From the NCBI GenBank assembly GCA_016716135.1, contig JADJWX010000005.1, positions 426,271-490,270 of the forward strand: a stretch of DNA of 64,000 bases. Direction: 5' to 3'. The first letter of the stretch is position 1, and each line of letters starts with the position of its first letter. Below are positions 59,663 through 64,000 of the stretch, in pieces. The notes under the pieces are model-generated. The model ran no database searches, was not told where the DNA came from, and saw only the letters and a program-made list of their open reading frames with translations. The stretch is from Lewinellaceae bacterium. GTDB taxonomy: Bacteria; Bacteroidota; Bacteroidia; Chitinophagales; Saprospiraceae. The position numbers and the translations under genes are program-made.

Positions 59663-59774
59663 CTTTCGAGTCTTCAGACTCGAAAGCCATATCACTCGGA
59701 CTTTGTCCGTACATCAAAATCAGAAATGCGGACAAAGTCCGCTCAATATTTGGGCGAGTCTGAAGACTTCGCCC
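59663..59774. repeat. Cluster of three palindromes
   Basis: CTTTCGAGTCT/complement at 59663-59686; two mutually inverted CGGACTTTGTCCG-type palindromes at 59697-59709 and 59729-59741; GGGCGAGTCT/AGACTTCGCCC at 59752-59774. The outer two share GAGTCTTCAGACTC-like cores. It sits exactly where the aspS fragment stops matching. Confidence 0.7.
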
Positions 59775-59777
59775 AGC

Positions 59778-59975
59778 AGGGAAACGCAATAAAATCGCGG
59801 ATCGAGTTGGCGCCGTGCATCACCGAAGCCAGGCGGTCGAATCCAAAAGCAATGCCTCCGTGCGGCGGCGCGCCATACTCGAAAGCGCCGAGCAGGAAGC
59901 CGAACTGCGCTTCGGCTTGCTCCGGGCGTGAAACCTGCTGATATTTTTGGTGAGTCTGGAGGTATTGGCATTCAA
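59778..59975 (-). pseudogene. Fragment of an aspartyl-tRNA synthetase C-terminal region
   Basis: An uninterrupted frame reads FGFLLGAFEYGAPPHGGIAFGFDRLASV then HGANSIRDFIAFP: class II motif 3 of AspRS with its bound-ATP Arg. Similarity begins at hairpin 3 and ends at FP, where the palindrome cluster starts. No other part of aspS is in the window, so this is a captured or misassembled piece. Confidence 0.75.
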
Positions 59976-59980
59976 CTAAA

Positions 59981-60018
59981 AAACCGCCCGGCGCAAAGAC
60001 TCTTGCACCGGGCGATTT
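59981..60018 (-). terminator. Array hairpin 3 (after Imm11 copy 1)
   Basis: AAACCGCCCGGCGCA against TGCACCGGGCGATTT, 8-nt loop, about 80 bp after the Imm11 copy 1 stop. Confidence 0.75.
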
Positions 60019-60098
60019 ACTTTTTGTCTAAAAACAAGGGGCGGCAGCCAACTCTACCGGATGAGTAATCGACGGGCTTCTTGCCAAACTCATACTTG

Positions 60099-60756
60099 TC
60101 AATCAATATCCTCAGTACGGAAACATAGTAAACGATCAAGGCGTATTCCCGAAATTTTAGCATTTACCATTGCTCCTTTAAGTCTGGTTGAAACATAAAA
60201 ACGATTTCCTCCATTAAAATATCTACACCTAAAAAGATCAAAGGATGGTTGATTAGGCTTAATCACAAGTCGCTCTGATTTCAATACCTTTCCATTGGCC
60301 GATTGGTATAATCTTTGCATCAATAACAGAAAAAACCTTTTTCTCAGGATCATTTACATCAAAAAAAACTCTTTTCCAGTCAATAAAATCATCATCTCGA
60401 GGTGTAGTCAGGTAAAGCAAATAATAATCAATTGCTCCAGTAGGTGTATGCACCTTTTCAGTAAAACATTGAAAATCATCTATGTTGAAGTTCTGAAATA
60501 GCATTATTAGCCTTTAGCTCACCATTAAGTACCTACTGGTATTACTTGCACTAAGCATATCCGTCAAGTTAGCCCCCGGTTTCAGTGTAAATCCTGGAAA
60601 CTCAACCTTAAAAGGTATCTTACCTGATAATGGAGTACTATTTACGCTTGTTTTACCCCAAAAGTCCTTTCCATTCCAATCTTCTTCTATTTGTGGGAAT
60701 TCGTAACCAGTATCATTTATATCAGCCGCGTTAGATAATTTATATATTTCTATCAT
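60099..60756 (-). pseudogene. Imm11-family immunity protein, copy 1, nonsense and frameshift
   Basis: N-terminal MIEIYKLSNAADINDTGYEF; then YLMVS followed by an in-frame TAA (60514-60516) where copy 2 has Arg; then IDDFQCFTEKVHTPTGAIDYYLLYLTTPRDDDFIDW; then a frameshift near 60315 and SANGKVLKS, DLFRCRYFNGGNRFYVSTRLK. It pairs with the AHH toxin (starts overlap by ATGA), so the toxin would lack protection if both lesions are real. Confidence 0.72.
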
Positions 60757-61172
60757 GGTACAACTGGTATTGGAACACTTGATAAGTCTAATAAATTGAT
60801 CTTGGTTGTGGGATATGAAGTAATTACATTGGCAATAGAATTTTGCAACTGAATCAACTTGGTACTTGCAACATTCGCTGGCACATTACCAACTCCATAA
60901 TGGGTTTCTAAAGCCTCCCACAGATTATCCATTTTCGACAATACCTGATTATTATACTGAGGGTGATTAGCATGTGTTCCATTGGGATTAGTGTCGATAC
61001 GATATTTTTCTAATTCCATTCCATTCTTGTGATGGTTCATATGATATGGTACAGACTTTGAGTCAGCTGCTTTTTGGACAATATTCCTATTTGAAAGATC
61101 CCAAGGAATTATATGATGCGCCTCATGATTAGGGTTCGTAATATTTAGCACTTGTCTTAAATCTCCGGCTTG
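60753..61172 (-). CDS. AHH-family HNH nuclease toxin domain (C-terminal part of a polymorphic toxin)
   Basis: An open frame of about 139 codons: GDLRQVLNITNPNHEAHHIIPWDL, VQKAADSKSVPYHMNHHKNG, THANHPQYNNQVLSKMDNLWEAL. EAHHIIPW is the name-giving AHH motif of the HNH/ENDO VII superfamily nucleases found at the C-termini of polymorphic toxins; the later HMN and NGTHANH supply the other active-site residues. The upstream part is in other frames. Immunity start overlaps the stop, as in intact toxin-immunity pairs. Confidence 0.75.
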   Translation of the reverse strand, partial: QAGDLRQVLNITNPNHEAHHIIPWDLSNRNIVQKAADSKSVPYHMNHHKNGMELEKYRIDTNPNGTHANHPQYNNQVLSKMDNLWEALETHYGVGNVPANVASTKLIQLQNSIANVITSYPTTKINLLDLSSVPIPVVP

Positions 61173-62870
61173 CCAAAAGTAAAAAGATTACCGACTTTTG
61201 GTGACCTGCAACTGATGTACTATTCCATCAATTGCAGAAATCCAACCATTTTTTCCCGTGACTCCACCCAGCAATAGGGATTGTTGCAGCAAAACTCAAT
61301 GCCGCATCAACTTCATTCCCTTCCAGAATGTAAACTACGCCATTAACCAGGTCGCAAGGTTCTCCGCCCGCAGGAATTAAGCCGCAAATATCTAATGCGG
61401 TATGCACTACTCCAGATAAACAACGCCAGGATTGTCCGAGTAAACTTGCCAGGAAGCCCAATCTGGATGTTGAGCACGTATAATTGCACAATTATGTAAA
61501 AAAATATGGCTACAAGGCGGGTCAAGGTAGTTAATCTGGCCCAATTGCTGGAAAGGTCCCCTGTTTTATCAAATCAAGCAGACTTTTGGCTGATGCCATA
61601 GCGTGCTGATCGTTTGAATGGCTATTCAGAAAACTTTGAATGGTCGATGGCAAACCCAGATTATCCGTAAGCTTGCAACTTCTGGCAGTAAAAAGCCCCA
61701 GTGACATGTTAACCTTTTCACCGCGCATACACCTGCCCATTCAAAATCAAAAACTCCAAAACGCCCTGCCGTCAGCCCATGCGCTGCCGCAAAAGCCAAC
61801 ACCTCTTTTTCAGACACTCCGGGTCACTCCCCAGTTGGTAAGCCTGGTACATGACCGGAAACAAAACTTACCTGGTTTAGCAAGGTGGAATTCGGCGGGA
61901 GTTAATGGGAAGTGATGGAACAACTCGATGAGTTGCTGTAGTTGCTCAGCCGTAAACCCCTTCGGGCAATTCAATCGTCGCGTTTGGATCGAAAAACTCT
62001 TATGAAAAATTCTGGACATAGTTTGGCCAATAACCGGTATTGACGTTGTTGGGATTGCCGAAGCCCGCCGCCGCCGTTATTATTCCCGGTTCACCGGAGG
62101 GATTATTAGGTGGATTGGTTCCTGATGGCTCATTCGTTCCACCGCCAGCACAATGCCAAAGGTAAATATTTTGTAACCCACTCGCAATGCGGGCTGAGGC
62201 GACATCAACACAAATGTATTCTGGTAAATAACAGTTGCTTCAATATAGTCTTCGCACCTATCGGTTGTGGACGGATTTGTTTGATCAATACTAAAAGAGT
62301 CGGTAGCGGCAACTACCAGTGCCCGAATCAACCAGAATAGCATATCTGAAATTTTGGCCAATATCATAGTAAACGTACGCGCCGGTGAAGGTGTTAAAAA
62401 TCCAACAACCCGCTAACAGCGTCGTGATGACTTGAATCGTTTCGTCACGTAAACCACCAGGTCGGCAGCAATAGAATCTTGCCCTGTCTTACTGAACTGA
62501 AGTTTGCACCAACCCCGCCGTCATTATAGGCATGCATGGCACTGTCCGGCAGTGGAACTGTGATCACATCCCGGCCGGTTAGTGACTGCCCGGCAGAACC
62601 GGAACTCCCATTCCGGGTCCATTTCGATAAACTTGTTTCGTCCAATGAGTTGGTCGCAACAGCCTGCACGGAGGCAAAATACACCATCGCCTCCCGCCAA
62701 CGGAATCGGGTAATTCCGGCGCAGCCAAAGCACCGAGCAGGCTGAACTACCGCCGGTTCCCGGCGGTCTTTCGCAGGAAGCCCTTGCCTGGAAAGCAGAT
62801 TTGGAACTCTAGCCAGATTAGCCGCATCGAACGGGGCGTGATCAATACCAGCGTAAGCCAGCTTTTTCAG
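61173..62870 (-). pseudogene. Fragmented upstream part of the AHH polymorphic toxin
   Basis: Reads in several frames on one strand: near 62.45-62.85 kb NSLDETSLSKWTRNG and VITVPLPDSAMHAYNDGG, as in Bacteroidota RHS-type or related toxin bodies; then SIDQTNPSTTDRCEDYIEATVIY; then FGNPNNVNTGYWPNYVQNF and ELPEGFTAEQLQQLIELFHHF near 62.0; and at 61.3-61.4 kb a pretoxin module VHTALDICGLIPAGGEPCDLV, EVDAALSFAATIPIAGW. The order fits one long toxin with many indels. The sequence is too damaged to give domains with certainty. Confidence 0.5.
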
Positions 62871-62935
62871 CATTGCCGAAGCCTTGGAGGTGCCGATGGC
62901 CGCTATTTGAGTTTGAAATACCTAAAACGGATTGA
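62757..62935 (+). pseudogene. 3' half of an XRE-type DNA-binding protein
   Basis: GLSQEALAWKADLEL, then after a one-base shift SQISRIERGVINTSVSQLFQ, IAEALEVPMAAI and, after another shift, FEFEIPKTD with stop at 62933-62935. This is the helix-turn-helix and end of a Cro/CI-like regulator. It converges on sodA across hairpin 4. Confidence 0.6.
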
Positions 62936-62958
62936 ACCGGCTTCTCCAAAGAACAAAA

Positions 62959-62992
62959 AACCGCCCGGCGCATAACACATGCACCGGCGGTT
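62959..62992. terminator. Array hairpin 4, between xre remnant and sodA
   Basis: AACCGCCCGGCGCAT against ATGCACCGGCGGTT, 5-nt loop. It is preceded by ACGGATTGAACC(GG)CTTCTC, a string also found before hairpins 1 and 2. Confidence 0.7.
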
Positions 62993-63016
62993 CAATTTTT
63001 CAAAAAAAACAGCCGT

Positions 63017-63459
63017 TTATTTCACTGCGCCAAAACCGTTGGCCACAGCATCCCAGTTCACTACATTCCACCACGCTTCCAGGTAATCACCACGGCGGTT
63101 TTGGTAGTTGAGGTAATAGGCATGCTCCCACACGTCGAGGCCGAGGATGGGTTGGCCGGCTTTGTTCGGCGAGGTCCATCAGCGGGTTGTCCTGGTTGGG
63201 GGTGCTGGTGATGAACAGGCCGCCGTCTTCGCCGACGCAGCCAGGCCCAGCCGGAGCCGAAGCGGCTAGCGGCAGCAGCGCCAAACTGTGTTTAAATTCG
63301 TCGAACTCTTGCCCTCCAGCTCGGTACCCTGAACGGCGTTATTCAGGTTGTTCACATAGCCCGCATGGTGTTTGCCGTGGTGGATTTCCATGGTGCGCGC
63401 ATCGATGTGCGGTTCGAGGGAGGCTGGAGCATAAGGTAGTCAGGAAGTGTAAATGCCAT
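63017..63459 (-). pseudogene. Superoxide dismutase (Fe/Mn) with internal deletion and frameshifts
   Basis: In order: MAFTLPDYL, then LEPHIDARTMEIHHGKHHAGYVNNLNNAVQG-like text split between frames, FDEFKHSLALLPLAAS, a damaged FGSGWAWL, ITSTPNQDNPLMDLAEQ, ILGLDVWEHAYYLNYQNRRGDYL, EAWWNVVNWDAVANGFGAVK. About 45 residues with the HYNH-type metal-ligand helix are missing between EGK and the second module, and at least three indels are needed to read the rest. As written it cannot be active. Confidence 0.8.
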
Positions 63460-63640
63460 ATTGGTAATTAGAAATTTGAAAGTGAAAAGGAAGATTGGCT
63501 GTTGGATTTTGGCCGTTGGCTGATTCCGGGGATGGGCCTGTTGAGTTTATAAAGAACCTAAGTTCAATAACGGAGCACAACCAACAGCCAAGAACCAAAA
63601 ACGAACAGCCAAAAAGGTAACAGCCCCGAAGGTAAGAAGT
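63460..63640. other. Spacer with GGCTGTTGG inverted repeats
   Basis: TGGCTGTTGG near 63495 and CCAACAGCCA near 63580 form a long-range hairpin; no gene is seen. Confidence 0.4.
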
Positions 63641-64000
63641 TCAGTCCTTGCAAAAAAGATCAGCGCCCGGTGTTCTCTGTCGAACAACGGGCGCGTGATA
63701 CGGAAGAATAGTGTTTGTTCGCCTGCATCGCCGGATTAATGGTTGTGTGCTGCTCAGAGGGCGATGCTGCCTAGGGTGTGAACCAAGCGGCTTGGGACGC
63801 CGCACGGAATAGTGCTTTTGAGGGTCACCCGGGCTAAAGCGCCTATCCGGTTCCGTTATCTTCAACCAGCAGGGCGAGACATTAACGGTACGCGTGAGCT
63901 GGACCAGGATTTCGATGGCGCCGGCGTGCTTCAGGCTGTTTTGCAGCAATTTCCTGAATAATACGGTAGCAATTGAGACGAAATGGTGTGGTCGATATCC
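63641..64000 (-). pseudogene. Histidine kinase ATP-binding region, frameshifted and cut by the window edge
   Basis: RLNCYRIIQE, then after a one-base shift LLQNSLKHAGAIEILVQLTR (N box of HATPase_c), and a G box echo in FSPGDPQKHYS; a third frame near the end reads HTTINPAMQANK. It is the C-terminal part of a HisKA_3-type sensor kinase; the rest lies beyond 64000. Confidence 0.6.

Overview
The window reads as chromosomal DNA from a Bacteroidota bacterium, most like the Saprospiraceae/Chitinophagia side of the phylum. Seven secreted proteins end in type IX secretion (T9SS) type-A sorting domains. A gldJ-type lipoprotein gene and a PorP/SprF gene are present. MurF is fused to alanine racemase. 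MqnC implies menaquinone made by the futalosine route. The few recognisable promoters match TAnnTTTG. Most of the window is GC-rich; about 18.9-20.3, 44.9-49.3 and 57-61.5 kb are clearly more AT-rich.

Layout. 1-9.1 kb: MATE transporter (cut by the window edge), mqnC, a cohesin/dockerin T9SS protein, alanine dehydrogenase, tsaE, and murF-alr with a broken racemase half. 9.4-18.1 kb: four genes on the minus strand, three tandem fibre proteins (two with YadA-like head repeats, all three ending in an S74 intramolecular chaperone) and a second cohesin/dockerin T9SS protein, with the wreck of a hybrid two-component regulator beside them. 19-31 kb: a CAU tRNA, a LamG T9SS protein, a DUF3108 protein, an OmpA protein, Glu/Leu dehydrogenase divergent from a formimidoylglutamase-like gene, a MITE, murF, gldJ, porP/sprF, metF. 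31-44.5 kb: a TMTC-like membrane protein, an M1 peptidase, a large unknown, a DUF7619 T9SS protein, a GT2 glycosyltransferase, a GT-C-like protein, and a dihydroorotase-like gene. 44.9-50 kb: an AT-rich island with two surface proteins; the first has an in-frame (CTTT)8.5 tract in its signal peptide. 50-56.8 kb: a DUF4197 pair, a SIMPL-like protein, folE, then an NrtR-like Nudix regulator, two operator palindromes, an SPFH/band-7 gene and an NAD-kinase-like gene. 56.8-62.9 kb: an eroded polymorphic toxin/immunity array on the minus strand. 63-64 kb: a broken sodA and a broken histidine kinase end.

Three things stand out. The first is the toxin/immunity array: an AHH nuclease toxin overlapping an Imm11 gene, followed by orphan modules in which only the 3' stub of a toxin survives ahead of its immunity gene, with repeated terminator hairpins between modules. 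The second is the compact NrtR-like / SPFH / NAD-kinase-like module, with two 21-bp operators 53 bp apart. The third is the tetranucleotide tract, which could phase-switch a T9SS surface protein.

Many genes carry single-base indels, mostly at short G or T runs, and two carry internal deletions. Some of this damage is probably sequencing or assembly error, so gene status in the last 8 kb should be read with caution.
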